From Catenulispora sp. MAP5-51 (GTDB lineage Bacteria; Actinomycetota; Actinomycetes; Streptomycetales; Catenulisporaceae): a stretch of 64,000 bases of DNA. Positions 50,274 through 60,953 of the stretch are shown piece after piece. Below the pieces are notes generated by a model, which saw only the letters and a program-made list of their open reading frames with translations, searched no databases and had not been told where the DNA came from. Each line of letters starts with the position of its first letter. Position 1 is the stretch's first letter. A program made the translations under genes and the position numbers. The stretch covers positions 1 to 64,000 of the forward strand of contig NZ_JBGCCH010000006.1 in NCBI RefSeq assembly GCF_041261205.1, read 5' to 3'.

Positions 50274-53084
50274 GTGCCCAGTTCACGCAGTGTTTTCACG
50301 CGTCGCCGCGTCGCACTCTTCGCGGTCGGTTCGATCGCGGGCGGTATCGCCCCTTTGGCAGCGGCTCCTGCCTTCGCCGATGCTGCGGCGGGGACGGCGG
50401 CGACCGTGTACGTGGGCACGACGAGCGGCGCGACCTGTAGCGATACCGACCCTGCGGCCGGCTCGGCGACGACCCCGTTCTGCACGATTCAGACTGCTGT
50501 GGATTCGCCGCTGACAGGGCCCGGGACCACGGTGCTCGTCGCCAGTGGTACCTATCAGGAGCAGGTGAACGTCACGAAGTCGGGGATGCCGGGCGCCCCG
50601 ATCACCCTTCGTTCCGCATCGCTGCTCCTCGGACAGCGGGCCGAGATCGAGGAATCCACGATGACCGCGACCGGCGCTCTTCCGGGTCTGGTCACCGTGT
50701 CCGGGCAGCACGACGTGGCGATCGACGGGCTCGACATCGCGGCCGGCCCGGTCGCCGGCGTTTCGGTGACCGGGGGGTCCTCGAACGTCGCGATCACCCG
50801 CGACTGGATCGCCTCGAACCCGGTCGGCGTCAGCGTCGAGGGCGCCGGCCCCGGGGTCACGATCGCAGCGTCCTTCATCGGGAAGGGCTCCGGCGTCGGC
50901 ACCGGCGTGCACATCGACGGCACCGCCAACGCGGCGGTCACGGGCAACACCATCGAGAACAACTGTGGCTACGGCATCGAGCTCGGAGCCGGCGCGACGG
51001 CCACGACGGTCGAGAACGACGTCGTGCAGGGCAACAACCAGTCGACGTCGCCGAGATGCCCGGCGGGCGTCCAATCCTCGGGCGTCCAGATCTGGCTCGC
51101 GTCCGCCGGGTCCACGCACTTGGACTACAACATCGTGAATCCGTACCTGCCGACGACAGCCCCCGAGCCGGAGTACGCCGTCGGGGACCAGCTCTACCGG
51201 ACGGCCGCGGACCTGACGGCGAGCACCGGTCTGGGCACGCACGACATCGTGGCTGATGCCCGCCTCACCAACCCCTTCCCGCAGTACACCCCGGCTGAAG
51301 GCTCCCCGGCGATCGACTCCGCGGACGAGAACGCCGTGGGTGAGTATCCGACCGACATCTATGGGAACACCGCCGTCGACGACCCGCTCGCCGCGAACAC
51401 CGGGACCGGCGACGGGATCCGCGACCGCGGCGCCGTCGAACTCACCCGCGCGGCCAGGGACCCACTGAGCATGACCGTCGACAAGACGATCGGCATCACT
51501 CCCACAACGGTGACGGCGACATTGACCTCGCAGCTGTGGACCCCGGTGGCGTCCTATTCCTACGACTTCGGCGACGGAACAGTCGTCTCCTCGACGAAGA
51601 CCCAGATGCAGCACACGTACACGACGCAAGGGTCGCAGGTCGTGTGGGTCACGGCCCTCGACGCGCAGGGCAACACCATCACGCGGGCGGCAAGCCCGTG
51701 GGTCAACATCTGGAACCCGGTGAACCCGGTTCTGTATCTGGATCCTGTCTACGGCAATCCGCCGGCGGTCACCGCGGACGCGGGTCTGACGACCAACGCC
51801 TCCAGCGAATTCATCGACTTCGGCGACGGCAGCGGCTCGCAGCCTCTCGACCCGTCGAACGCCGCTCTGACCCATCAGTACACGAAGCCCGGCCCCTACA
51901 CCGTGACCCTGTCGGCGATCGACAAGGCACGCGACCCGGCGGTCAAGACCAGCCAGAAGTTCACCGCCGTCCTGCCGCCTGCGGGGACCACGCCGCCGTC
52001 CACGCCGCCGCCGGGCGCAGCAGTGCCGATCGTCCACCGCATCGCCGGATCGGACCGCTACGCGACCTCGATCGCCGCGTCGCAGGCCCGCTGGGGCGCC
52101 GCGGCCAACCTCGACGGCGCGCCGGCCGGTGACCAGGCGCAGGCCGTCGTGCTGGCGCGCGGTGACGCGTTCCCCGACGCGCTCGCGGGCGTCCCGCTCG
52201 CCACCTACAAGCACGGCCCCCTCCTGCTCACCGACCCGAATGCGCTCCCTGACGCGACGCTGCAGGAGATCCGCCGCGTCCTTCCCGCCGACGGCAAGCA
52301 CACGATCTACATCCTGGGCGGCCAGTCGGCCGTGTCCCCGACGATCGAGGCGCACCTGAAGGTGCTCGGCTACAACGTTGTCCGCTACGGCGGCACCGAC
52401 CGCGCCGCCACCGCGCTGCAGATCGTCCACCTCGGCCTAGGCGACCCGGCCGACATCATCCTGGCGACCGGCGACGACTTCGCCGACGCGCTCGCCGCCG
52501 GCCCGGTCGCCTCCGACGGCGCCGAGACCGTGAACGGCAAGCCGGCGGCGATCCTGCTGTCGGGCAAGTCAGCCACTGGCGACGCCTTCACCGACCCGGC
52601 CACCGCCGCGTACATCACCGCTCGCGTCAACGCCAACGGCGGGACCTCCGGCTGCGTCAACCCGGGAACGATCATGGCTGCGGGCGGCCCGGCCCTAAAC
52701 GCGTTCGAGGCCTTGCCCGCGGTGCACAACACGACGCACACCAAGTTCGCATGTATCGACGGCATCGTCGGCAAGGACCGCTACGCCACCGCGAGCCAGC
52801 TGGCCGGCCAGTTCGGCCCGGCGGTGAGCCACCCGGGCATCGCCACCGGAACCACCTTCCCCGACGCGCTCAGCGGTGGCGCCTACGAGGCGAGCATCGG
52901 ACAGCCGCTATTGCTCACCGACCCGGCATCCCTGCCGGCGTCAGCGGCAGCTGTCCTCCAGGCGGTCTACAGCAACGCCTACCTTCCTTGGCCGCGTTCC
53001 GTCGCGATCTTCGGGGGGACGTCCGCGGTCAGTGACGCGGTGCGCAACCAGATTGTTGCCACGGTCCACGGACAGTTCCGCTAA
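50274..53084 (+). CDS. Secreted CWB2 protein with beta-helix and PKD domains
   Basis: A 936-residue exported protein. Signal peptide MPSSRSVFTRRRVALFAVGSIAGG... with AFA cleavage at about 36; a right-handed beta-helix region (about 45-330, with repeated xxxITxNxI-like turns such as NAAVTGNTIENNCGYGIELG); two PKD-like domains (YSYDFGDGTVVSS, FIDFGDGSGSQ, HQYTKPGPYTVTLSAID); a Pro/Thr linker; and three C-terminal cell-wall-binding type 2 repeats (RIAGSDRYATSIAAS, VVLARGDAFPDALAGVPLA, YILGGQSAVSP, GKDRYATASQLA, IFGGTSAVSD). CWB2 repeats tether proteins to cell-wall polymers. The GTG at 50274 has AAGGGAG ahead. The ligand of the beta-helix is unknown. Confidence 0.82.
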   Translation: MPSSRSVFTRRRVALFAVGSIAGGIAPLAAAPAFADAAAGTAATVYVGTTSGATCSDTDPAAGSATTPFCTIQTAVDSPLTGPGTTVLVASGTYQEQVNVTKSGMPGAPITLRSASLLLGQRAEIEESTMTATGALPGLVTVSGQHDVAIDGLDIAAGPVAGVSVTGGSSNVAITRDWIASNPVGVSVEGAGPGVTIAASFIGKGSGVGTGVHIDGTANAAVTGNTIENNCGYGIELGAGATATTVENDVVQGNNQSTSPRCPAGVQSSGVQIWLASAGSTHLDYNIVNPYLPTTAPEPEYAVGDQLYRTAADLTASTGLGTHDIVADARLTNPFPQYTPAEGSPAIDSADENAVGEYPTDIYGNTAVDDPLAANTGTGDGIRDRGAVELTRAARDPLSMTVDKTIGITPTTVTATLTSQLWTPVASYSYDFGDGTVVSSTKTQMQHTYTTQGSQVVWVTALDAQGNTITRAASPWVNIWNPVNPVLYLDPVYGNPPAVTADAGLTTNASSEFIDFGDGSGSQPLDPSNAALTHQYTKPGPYTVTLSAIDKARDPAVKTSQKFTAVLPPAGTTPPSTPPPGAAVPIVHRIAGSDRYATSIAASQARWGAAANLDGAPAGDQAQAVVLARGDAFPDALAGVPLATYKHGPLLLTDPNALPDATLQEIRRVLPADGKHTIYILGGQSAVSPTIEAHLKVLGYNVVRYGGTDRAATALQIVHLGLGDPADIILATGDDFADALAAGPVASDGAETVNGKPAAILLSGKSATGDAFTDPATAAYITARVNANGGTSGCVNPGTIMAAGGPALNAFEALPAVHNTTHTKFACIDGIVGKDRYATASQLAGQFGPAVSHPGIATGTTFPDALSGGAYEASIGQPLLLTDPASLPASAAAVLQAVYSNAYLPWPRSVAIFGGTSAVSDAVRNQIVATVHGQFR

Positions 53085-53247
53085 AGGTGGGAATGCGCGG
53101 TGACGGCCGCGTCCTCAGGTCGAGACGCTCGGCGATTTGACGCAGTTCAAATGCGCATTCTGCTGTGCTGGGGAACGTCCTTCGCTCGGCTAGGATCGCG
53201 CCACTGTCTCGCGGTGGGGAGCCGCGTTTCTCGGGAGGGCAAGGCCA

Positions 53248-55680
53248 ATGCGCCGCACCATCACGTCCATCGCTTTATCAACGCTCGCCGTCGGCTCGGG
53301 TTTGGCGGTGGTCCGTCCGGCTGACGCGGCGACCGCTGGCGAGCCGAGCGCGTCGCAGCTTTCGTACCGTGCGGCGCCGGGGAACGGCCTGATCTCGGCC
53401 CAGGCTGGGCTGCTCTCGTCGGTCGAGGTCAGCGGTACTGCTTCCGACCTCCACGTCTACGCCGCAGACGGAACGAACAGCTGGACGGTCAACCTGGGGG
53501 CGGCAACCGGGTCGACACTGACCGCCGGGAGCACATACACGAACGTGGGCCGGTCCCCGAGCGCTTCGTCGGCCTCGCTGGACCTGGCCTTCGACTCCAG
53601 CGAGTGTTCGACGCAGTACGCGGATTTCACCGTGTACCAGATCTCGACCGACGCCAAGGGCAACGTCACCTCGCTGGAGGTCGGCTTCGACCAGAACTGC
53701 TCGACCTCCGCTTCGGCGCCGAGCGTCAATGCCCTGATCCGGTACAACGCGACCGGGCCGCTGCCCGCGGGCGCGCCGACCGGCCTGCCGCCGGCCGCGC
53801 CGCAGGGCACGACCGGCCCGCTCGCGTTCGTGCGCAACGGGCAGATGATCCTGGACACCAACGGGGGGACCGACGGCGCCGACCTGGGTCCGTCGACCGC
53901 GAAGATGACGTTCGGCTACGCGGTCCCGGTTGGTGGGGCCGCGTGGTCCCCGTCAGTCAACCGGATCGTCTACACCCGCGACTCCCGGCTGCACTCCTAC
54001 CTGCCGGACGGCAGCGGCGACATCGCGATCACCGCCGACGGTCCGTACGTCTACAACCCGGACCTGGACCCGGCGGTCGCGCCGGACGGCACCGTCGCCT
54101 TCTCCCGCGGCACCGCGATCATGCTGGCTGCCCTCGACGGCAGCTCCGCGGGCCAGGAGTACACGCTCTACACCGACAACAACGCCTACGCCCGGCACCC
54201 GACGTGGGCCGCCGACGGCTCTTTGCTGTTCGAGCGCACGGCCATGCAGAACCCCGGTAACCCGGGGCCCACACCCCAGCCCGACGTCTACCGCTTCGCA
54301 AACGGCGCTGCCAGGTTGTTCCTGGCGAACGCCGCGCAGCCCACCGTCTCGCCCGACGGGAGCCGAATCGCCTTCCTGCGCACCGACTCCCGTGGCATCA
54401 AGCAGGTCTTCACGGTCGGTGCCGACGGTGTGAGCGGCCTGACCCAGATCACCCACGGCGACACCGACGCGACCGAGCCGTCCTGGTCGCCTGACGGCTC
54501 CATCCTCGCCTACGTGATGCCGACCTGGAACGAGGTCATCGAGGTGCCGGCCGCCGGCGGCGCCCCGGTCGGCAGCATCCCGAACGCCGACGCCCCGGCC
54601 TGGCGGCCGAATCCGCTCCCGTCGCACGTCACCCGGATCGCCGGTACGGACCGGATCCACACCGCCATCGCCGCCTCCCAGCACGACTTCGCCGACCACA
54701 ACAGCGCCGATCGGTCGCGCGACCAGGCCGGCGCCGTCGTCCTGGCCAGGTCCGACACCTACGCCGACGCGCTCGGTGGCTCCTCCCTCGCGGTCCGCAA
54801 GAACGCCCCGCTGCTGATCACCTCACCGACTGCACTGGCCCCGGACGTGACCCGCGAGATGCAGCGCGTGCTGGCCCCCGGCGGAACCGTGTACCTGCTC
54901 GGCGGCACCAGCGCCCTGTCCCCGGCGGTGGCCAGCGCGGTCCAGAAACTGCACTACAACGTGGTGCGGCTGGCCGGCCCCGACCGCTACGCCACGTCGG
55001 TCGCGATCGCCAAGCAGGTCGACCCGAACCCGCGGGTGCTGCTGATCGCCAGCGGCGACAACTTCCCCGACGCCCTCGCCGCCGGCGCCACCGGCCAGCC
55101 CCTGGTCCTCACCGCAGGCTCGACGATGCCCACGGCGACCCTGGCCTACCTCAACACCGTGGACCCGGTCGACCCGGGCTTCGGCGGCGTCACGCAGATC
55201 GTCACCGTCGGCGGCCCCGGCGACAAGGCCGTGATCGACGCCTACATGGCCGGCAAGCTCCACTGGGGCGAGGAGATGAGCCGCATCAAGCTGGTCGGGG
55301 CCACCCGCCAGGACACCGCCCTGCTGGTCGCCCGCTCCTTCTTCGGCGGCGTCTCCGAAGCAGCCTTCGCCACCTCAGCCACCTGGCCCGACGCCCTCTC
55401 CGGCGGCGCGATGATCGGCCACGACGGCGGACCACTGTTGTTGACCGCCCCCAGCGGCCTCTACGGCCCGGACGCCGACTACTTGCACGGCTTGGCCGGC
55501 ACCGGCGGCCTCACGTCCGTGGACGTCCTCGGCGGACCGGCGGCGCTGCCGACGACGATCTCGCAGCAGATCGCAGCGCAGCTCGGGGTGGCCGGCACAG
55601 TCGTGGTCAACCAGGCGCACCGCGACCCGATCCCGCTCGGGACGCGCGCTGCCGCGGGGGCGGTGACGGCCCAGCGGTAA
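53248..55680 (+). CDS. Secreted CWB2 protein with TolB-like beta-propeller
   Basis: An 810-residue exported protein: signal peptide ([27 protein letters not shown]), a beta-rich domain with a possible disulfide (SECSTQ...NCSTS), a six-bladed TolB/WD40-like propeller (about 185-455, with [43 protein letters not shown] and APAWRPNP), and three CWB2 repeats ([56 protein letters not shown] and the final [12 protein letters not shown]...LGGPAALP). The CWB2 parts resemble those of the upstream gene, while the N-terminal modules differ. GGGAGGGC precedes the ATG. Confidence 0.84.
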   Translation: MRRTITSIALSTLAVGSGLAVVRPADAATAGEPSASQLSYRAAPGNGLISAQAGLLSSVEVSGTASDLHVYAADGTNSWTVNLGAATGSTLTAGSTYTNVGRSPSASSASLDLAFDSSECSTQYADFTVYQISTDAKGNVTSLEVGFDQNCSTSASAPSVNALIRYNATGPLPAGAPTGLPPAAPQGTTGPLAFVRNGQMILDTNGGTDGADLGPSTAKMTFGYAVPVGGAAWSPSVNRIVYTRDSRLHSYLPDGSGDIAITADGPYVYNPDLDPAVAPDGTVAFSRGTAIMLAALDGSSAGQEYTLYTDNNAYARHPTWAADGSLLFERTAMQNPGNPGPTPQPDVYRFANGAARLFLANAAQPTVSPDGSRIAFLRTDSRGIKQVFTVGADGVSGLTQITHGDTDATEPSWSPDGSILAYVMPTWNEVIEVPAAGGAPVGSIPNADAPAWRPNPLPSHVTRIAGTDRIHTAIAASQHDFADHNSADRSRDQAGAVVLARSDTYADALGGSSLAVRKNAPLLITSPTALAPDVTREMQRVLAPGGTVYLLGGTSALSPAVASAVQKLHYNVVRLAGPDRYATSVAIAKQVDPNPRVLLIASGDNFPDALAAGATGQPLVLTAGSTMPTATLAYLNTVDPVDPGFGGVTQIVTVGGPGDKAVIDAYMAGKLHWGEEMSRIKLVGATRQDTALLVARSFFGGVSEAAFATSATWPDALSGGAMIGHDGGPLLLTAPSGLYGPDADYLHGLAGTGGLTSVDVLGGPAALPTTISQQIAAQLGVAGTVVVNQAHRDPIPLGTRAAAGAVTAQR

Positions 55681-55850
55681 GGATGGCGATGCGTCGGCCC
55701 CGGCAGCAAGTGCCTGATGCTTGTGGGAATGACCGACGTTCGGCGGTGCGGAGCGCCTGGGGGTGCTCCGCATCTGCCGTCTCTATCCGTTGTTCCCCCG
55801 GGGCCACTGGCGTGCGGCGGCGGGGCAGCAGGCTCGGTGACCCCACACTA

Positions 55851-55880
55851 GGCCGGTCGGAGCCGGTCGGAGCCGGTCGG
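55851..55880 (+). repeat. Three-copy 10-base tandem repeat
   Basis: (A/G)GCCGGTCGG repeated three times without interruption, in the non-coding DNA about 170 bases after the second CWB2 gene. The surrounding 55681-56065 interval holds no gene I can support. Confidence 0.8.
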
Positions 55881-56065
55881 CAAATCCGATCTCTGTTACG
55901 GTCCCTCGATCGGACAAGCGCTCTCCGAGCGGATCGGGGTGATGATGATGCCGCAGTTCTCGGGTCGAGAGAAGCCGGTACGGCTTTACAGCGGTGGTGA
56001 GACAAGAGGACGCCGTGCGGGCATCATTACGGGGAAAGAGATACGAATCCTGAGAACCGATACCT

Positions 56066-56221
56066 TCACAACCACAGCAGGGTGAGCATGGTGCCCGCGG
56101 TCAGATAAGGCCCGAGCGGGATCCGGCTCTTCAGCCGACCGCGGAACAACTGCACTACGCCCCAGACGGTGGCGATCCCCCATGCGACCGTGAGCCCCTC
56201 AACCACCGACCCCCAACTCCG
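56066..56221 (-). pseudogene. Prepilin-peptidase-like C-terminal fragment
   Basis: About 50 residues (WGSVVEGLTVAWGIATVWGVVQLF, then GRLKSRIPLGPYLTAGTMLTLLWL and stop) match the last helix pair of A24-type prepilin peptidases, which end in xxxRIPFGPxLxxGxLLxLL. The rest of the enzyme, including the GxGD aspartate motif, is absent upstream, where the frame runs into unrelated sequence. I read it as a truncated remnant; the match is short. Confidence 0.45.
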
Positions 56222-56459
56222 GGCGCTGAGTGGCGATCGTCGACTACTACCGTGCGTACACACAGACGGCGGCGTGGGTGGAGAACGACTCCCCGCTACC
56301 GACCGGCCACACGCCACCGGGTTCTTCGGCATGTTCGGCCCGGCCGTGATGGCGGCGGTCGGACCTGGCATCCGCACCGCCCACGCCCCACTGTTCGCAA
56401 TGGTCTATCTCATGATGCGGCTGTCGCCCTCGCAGGTCTGGGAAGGCCAGACAGCATCC

Positions 56460-56761
56460 GAACGGGCTGGGATTGGGAGCAGTTCGGCCTTTTCCCGGCC
56501 CCGGGGGGCCTTCTCCAATGGGCGACCACAGAGCGAGGCCACGGCTTCTACTGGCTGACCGGCGGCCGAGATCCGAACGGGTGGCCGGTCCTGGGACACA
56601 ACCGCGACGACCTTCGGTGGCACCGGTTCGACGGCTCGGCGGCCGAGTGCGTCTTCAGACTGCTGACCGACCCGGATCTGCGATTCTCCGAAGCTGCCGG
56701 GATCGATCGGCCCTGGTTCGGCAGGACCGCCCCGACGAACCTCTGCGCGGCAGCCTCATAG
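56460..56761 (+). pseudogene. SMI1/KNR4 (SUKH)-like C-terminal fragment
   Basis: The frame reads WDWEQFGLFPAPGGLLQWATTERGHGFYWLTGG, then WPVLGHNRDDLRWHRFDGSAAECVFRLLTD, resembling the C-terminal half of SUKH-superfamily immunity proteins (FPxxGGLLPWGxTxxGDxxYWLTxG...). The sequence before it is not SUKH-like, so the N-terminal half has been lost or replaced. SUKH proteins neutralise polymorphic toxins, in keeping with the nearby toxin-like remnant. Confidence 0.45.
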
Positions 56762-56881
56762 AAGGCCTTCCGGCCACCGTTGCCGTCCGTCGCGATGGTC
56801 GTGGCGTTGCCCTTCTCGGCCCGCAGGCGCTCATCGAGCATTCGCAAACAGGCTCCGCAAGCGCTCGTTTAGGGTTCAGCC

Positions 56882-57979
56882 ATGAGTGCCGAAGAACTCC
56901 CCGACCGTCTGCGCCGCTTCGCCGAGTCCGAGACGGCCTCGTCGCCGCTGTACAGCGAGCTGGCCGGGCGCATCGCAGACGACACGGACCTGCGAGCTGC
57001 GGTCGCGGCACTGGCGGAGGACTTCTCACCGACATTCTTCTTCGCGGCTGTGCACTTCGTACTCACCAGCCACCCCGACGGCGCCCTCGCGGCCTACTAC
57101 CCCTCCCTCGGCGGCGAGCGCGAGCCCGACGCCGAGCTGTCGGCCGCCCTCATGGCATTCCTGTCGGCTCATCGGGACCGTCTGGCCGACGTGCTGGCGA
57201 CCCACGACATCCAGTCGAACGACCCGTTGCGTGCCGCCCAGCTCCTTCCGGCGCTGGGCTGGGCCCAGGCGTGCTTCGGGCGCCCGCTCGGTCTGATCGA
57301 GGTCGGGGCGAGCGCCGGGCTGCTGCTGCACGCCGACCGGTACACCTACCGGTACGACTTCCAAGACGGCTCACGCCTGGAGCACGGCGACCCCTCAGGC
57401 CTGCTGCTGCCCTGCCCGGTCTTCGGCGCCGCGACGCCGAAGTCGCTGGCCCCGTTCGTGAGCAAAGGGCTGCGGGTGAGGTCCCGGGTGGGCCTGGACC
57501 TGAACCCGCTCGACCCGTCCGACCCGCAGGCCCGAGCCTGGCTGCACGCGCTGGTGTGGCCGGAGGACGCCGCGGGGCGCTCCCGGCTCGAGGCGGCCCT
57601 GGAGTCGGCCGCGCAGCGGCCGGTCCGGCTACGCAAGGGTGACGCGCTGCGGATCCTCCCCGACGCGGTCATCGGGGTCCAGGCGCCGGCGGTGCCGTGC
57701 GTGTTCGCGTCGAACTCGCTCTCGCACTTCCCGGCTGACAGCCGGACCGCCTTCGCGAGCCTCGTCCGCCAGCTCGGTGCGAGACATGACCTGGTGCTGG
57801 TATTGAAGGAACCGGCCGCGGCAGGCCTGGGACTGTTCGCCCCTGATACGCCATTCTCACCGGACGAGGAGGAGAACCTCGCCGCGGTCGTGTTCCAGTC
57901 CGGCCGCGAGCGCGTCTTCTCGCTGGGGCGGGCCGGCGCACACGGCGCCTGGCTGGACTGGGACCCTCGGCCGCTGTAG
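56882..57979 (+). CDS. DUF2332 family protein
   Basis: A 365-residue protein with the DUF2332 pattern: an N-terminal helical region (FAESETASSPLYSELAGRIADD, VHFVLTSHPDGALAAYYPSLGG), RPLGLIEVGASAGLLLHADRYTYRYDF (a methyltransferase-like GxSAGL motif), and VGLDLNPLDPSDPQARAWLHALVWPED. The domain looks like a divergent Rossmann methyltransferase but its activity is unknown. It is the only intact, full-length gene between the CWB2 pair and the toxin-like remnant. Confidence 0.8.
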   Translation: MSAEELPDRLRRFAESETASSPLYSELAGRIADDTDLRAAVAALAEDFSPTFFFAAVHFVLTSHPDGALAAYYPSLGGEREPDAELSAALMAFLSAHRDRLADVLATHDIQSNDPLRAAQLLPALGWAQACFGRPLGLIEVGASAGLLLHADRYTYRYDFQDGSRLEHGDPSGLLLPCPVFGAATPKSLAPFVSKGLRVRSRVGLDLNPLDPSDPQARAWLHALVWPEDAAGRSRLEAALESAAQRPVRLRKGDALRILPDAVIGVQAPAVPCVFASNSLSHFPADSRTAFASLVRQLGARHDLVLVLKEPAAAGLGLFAPDTPFSPDEEENLAAVVFQSGRERVFSLGRAGAHGAWLDWDPRPL

Positions 57980-58128
57980 TGCCCTAGAAGGCCGGAACGT
58001 GGAAGCCGAGGTCGGCGTCGTCGATGGCGCGGAGCCGGCCAGGTAGGGCGGTGAGGTCATCTGAATTTCACCAGGTCGACCAAACCCATGTGACCACCAC
58101 AGACCTGGATTTCACGGATCTGAGGTGA

Positions 58129-58533
58129 CGACCCTCGACGGGCCCCCGGACGATCACGTCGACCCAGAACCATCGGTACTACGACGTCGCCCGTGGTGCG
58201 TTTGTCGAGGCGTCCGGCATAGCGCTCGGAGAACGCCTGCAATCAATCACCGGCCTCATGTCCCTGGCCGCCGCGCGGAACTACCAGGGCGCAACGGTTG
58301 CGTACGACCTGGTAGCGGGCAACCACGCGGAGGAGAACATCATCTACAGCCTCGCTCCTGATGAGATCATTGCGTTCGGTGGAACCTCGCTCAGCCCCTG
58401 TGAGGATCTGTGCTATCCGAAAATGATGATCGATGGCATGAAGTTCGGCGGAGGTTTCGGCGGGCGAGCTGATAAGTCACCGTACTCCTACTTCTGGTTG
58501 GAAGACTTCGATGAGGCGGTGTCGAAGCAGTGA
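58129..58533 (+). pseudogene. Start-less deaminase-like toxin C-terminal domain
   Basis: An open frame of about 134 codons with no ATG, GTG or TTG before 58258 and a stop just upstream at 58126. The second half holds GNHAEENIIYSLAPDEIIAFGGTSLSPCEDLCYP: His-Ala-Glu followed 23 residues later by Pro-Cys and a second Cys, the zinc-site layout of the cytidine-deaminase fold. The Cys spacing here is C-x3-C rather than the usual C-x2-C, so the assignment is tentative. It looks like the toxic tip of a polymorphic toxin without its delivery body. Its stop overlaps the next gene start (GTGA). Confidence 0.5.
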
Positions 58534-58985
58534 AGCAGGTTGAAAGTGCGCAGGGGTTTTCCGTTGGTCAGACCTTGCGGATCTGGGCGGAGCCGGAGGA
58601 AGTGCACGTCGTCGGCACCCTGTACGGGGGGCTGCTGGTCGAGTGGCCCTGGCGGCAGCCGGACCCGGAGTCCAGAAACCGTTGGGCGGCGATGGGCTTC
58701 CCGCTGGATCCGGACGACCGACGCTGGAAGAACACCCCTTGGCGCCTGATGCCGGAGCCTGCGGACCTGAAGGTTGGGAGCAACTGCTACGTGGGGATTC
58801 CTTCGACCGTGGTCCGGGTCACCACGATCCTGGACCTCGAGGGCGAGGCGGACTATGGGTGGCTGCCTCGCCCGGAATGGGAGGTCGGGCTGTGTCCGGT
58901 TGAAGACCTCGATGGCGAGGACGCCGGGTACGTGATGTACGTCCAGTCGCATGAGCCAATCGAATTTGAGGTGATCGAGTCGTAG
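58530..58985 (+). CDS. Probable immunity protein for the deaminase-like toxin
   Basis: A 151-residue acidic, Trp-rich soluble protein (WAEPEEVHVVGTLYGGLLVEWPWRQPDP...). I do not recognise its family. The GTG start overlaps the stop of the toxin-like frame by four bases, the usual position of immunity genes in polymorphic toxin cassettes. Size and lack of a signal peptide fit a cytoplasmic antitoxin-like role. This call rests on gene order only. Confidence 0.5.
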   Translation: MKQVESAQGFSVGQTLRIWAEPEEVHVVGTLYGGLLVEWPWRQPDPESRNRWAAMGFPLDPDDRRWKNTPWRLMPEPADLKVGSNCYVGIPSTVVRVTTILDLEGEADYGWLPRPEWEVGLCPVEDLDGEDAGYVMYVQSHEPIEFEVIES

Positions 58986-59108
58986 GCGCCACATTTCGCC
59001 GATTGGCAGCGGAGCCGGAACGGGGACGCCTCTCCTGCCGGCGAAGCTCTGACACCGTGTGTCCGGCGACTCTGATCTTGGACGTCGGGGTTTCGTAGGC
59101 TGAGCAGC

Positions 59109-59543
59109 ATGCCGCACGAATCGAACGACCAGCTGCTCGGGCGGCATGGCGAGATCGAGACCCTGGATCGCCTCCTGCGTGAGGTTCGTGAGGGGCACAG
59201 CCGGGTGCTGACGCTGCGGGGCGAGGCTGGGATCGGCAAGTCCGCCCTGCTCGACCATCTGGCCGTCCGGACGGCGATCGGCATGGAGGCGTTCGCCGAA
59301 CGCGCCCGGCGCGAACTGCTTGCGACCGGCGAGACCGTCGCCAAACGCAGTGGGGGAGCAGTGGTGCTCACCCCGCAGGAGGTGCAGATCGGCCGCCTCG
59401 TGGTGGCCGGGCACTCGAACGCCGAGGTCGGCGGTCAGCTGTTCCTCAGCCCGCGCACGGTCGAGTGGCACCTACGGAAGATCTTCACCAAGCTGGGAAT
59501 CTCCTCGCGCCGCGAACTCGACGGCTCGCTGCTGGTCGGCTGA
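59109..59543 (+). CDS. Miniature LAL/LuxR-type regulator (internally deleted)
   Basis: A 144-residue protein that joins the very N-terminus of a large ATPase regulator (LLGRHGEIETLDRLL, P-loop RGEAGIGKSALL at 38-48) directly to its very C-terminus (EAFAERARRELLATGETVAKR and a LuxR helix-turn-helix, TPQEVQIGRLVVAGHSNAEVGGQLFLSPRTVEWHLRKIFTKLGISSRREL). Normal LAL proteins are around 900 residues; roughly 750 residues are missing at about position 55, yet the frame is kept. The DNA-binding part is intact, the ATPase is not. Confidence 0.7.
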   Translation: MPHESNDQLLGRHGEIETLDRLLREVREGHSRVLTLRGEAGIGKSALLDHLAVRTAIGMEAFAERARRELLATGETVAKRSGGAVVLTPQEVQIGRLVVAGHSNAEVGGQLFLSPRTVEWHLRKIFTKLGISSRRELDGSLLVG

Positions 59544-59591
59544 GCGGGTTATGGGTCCCCCCGGGGTGGTGGGTGGAGACGAGGCGTGTGG

Positions 59592-60949
<1,358 letters not shown>

Positions 60950-60953
<4 letters not shown>

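Noticed and set aside
58057-58242. 61-residue minus-strand frame opposite the toxin-like region
   Set aside because: The plus-strand frame has the recognisable zinc-site motif and continues into it; the minus frame matches nothing I know.
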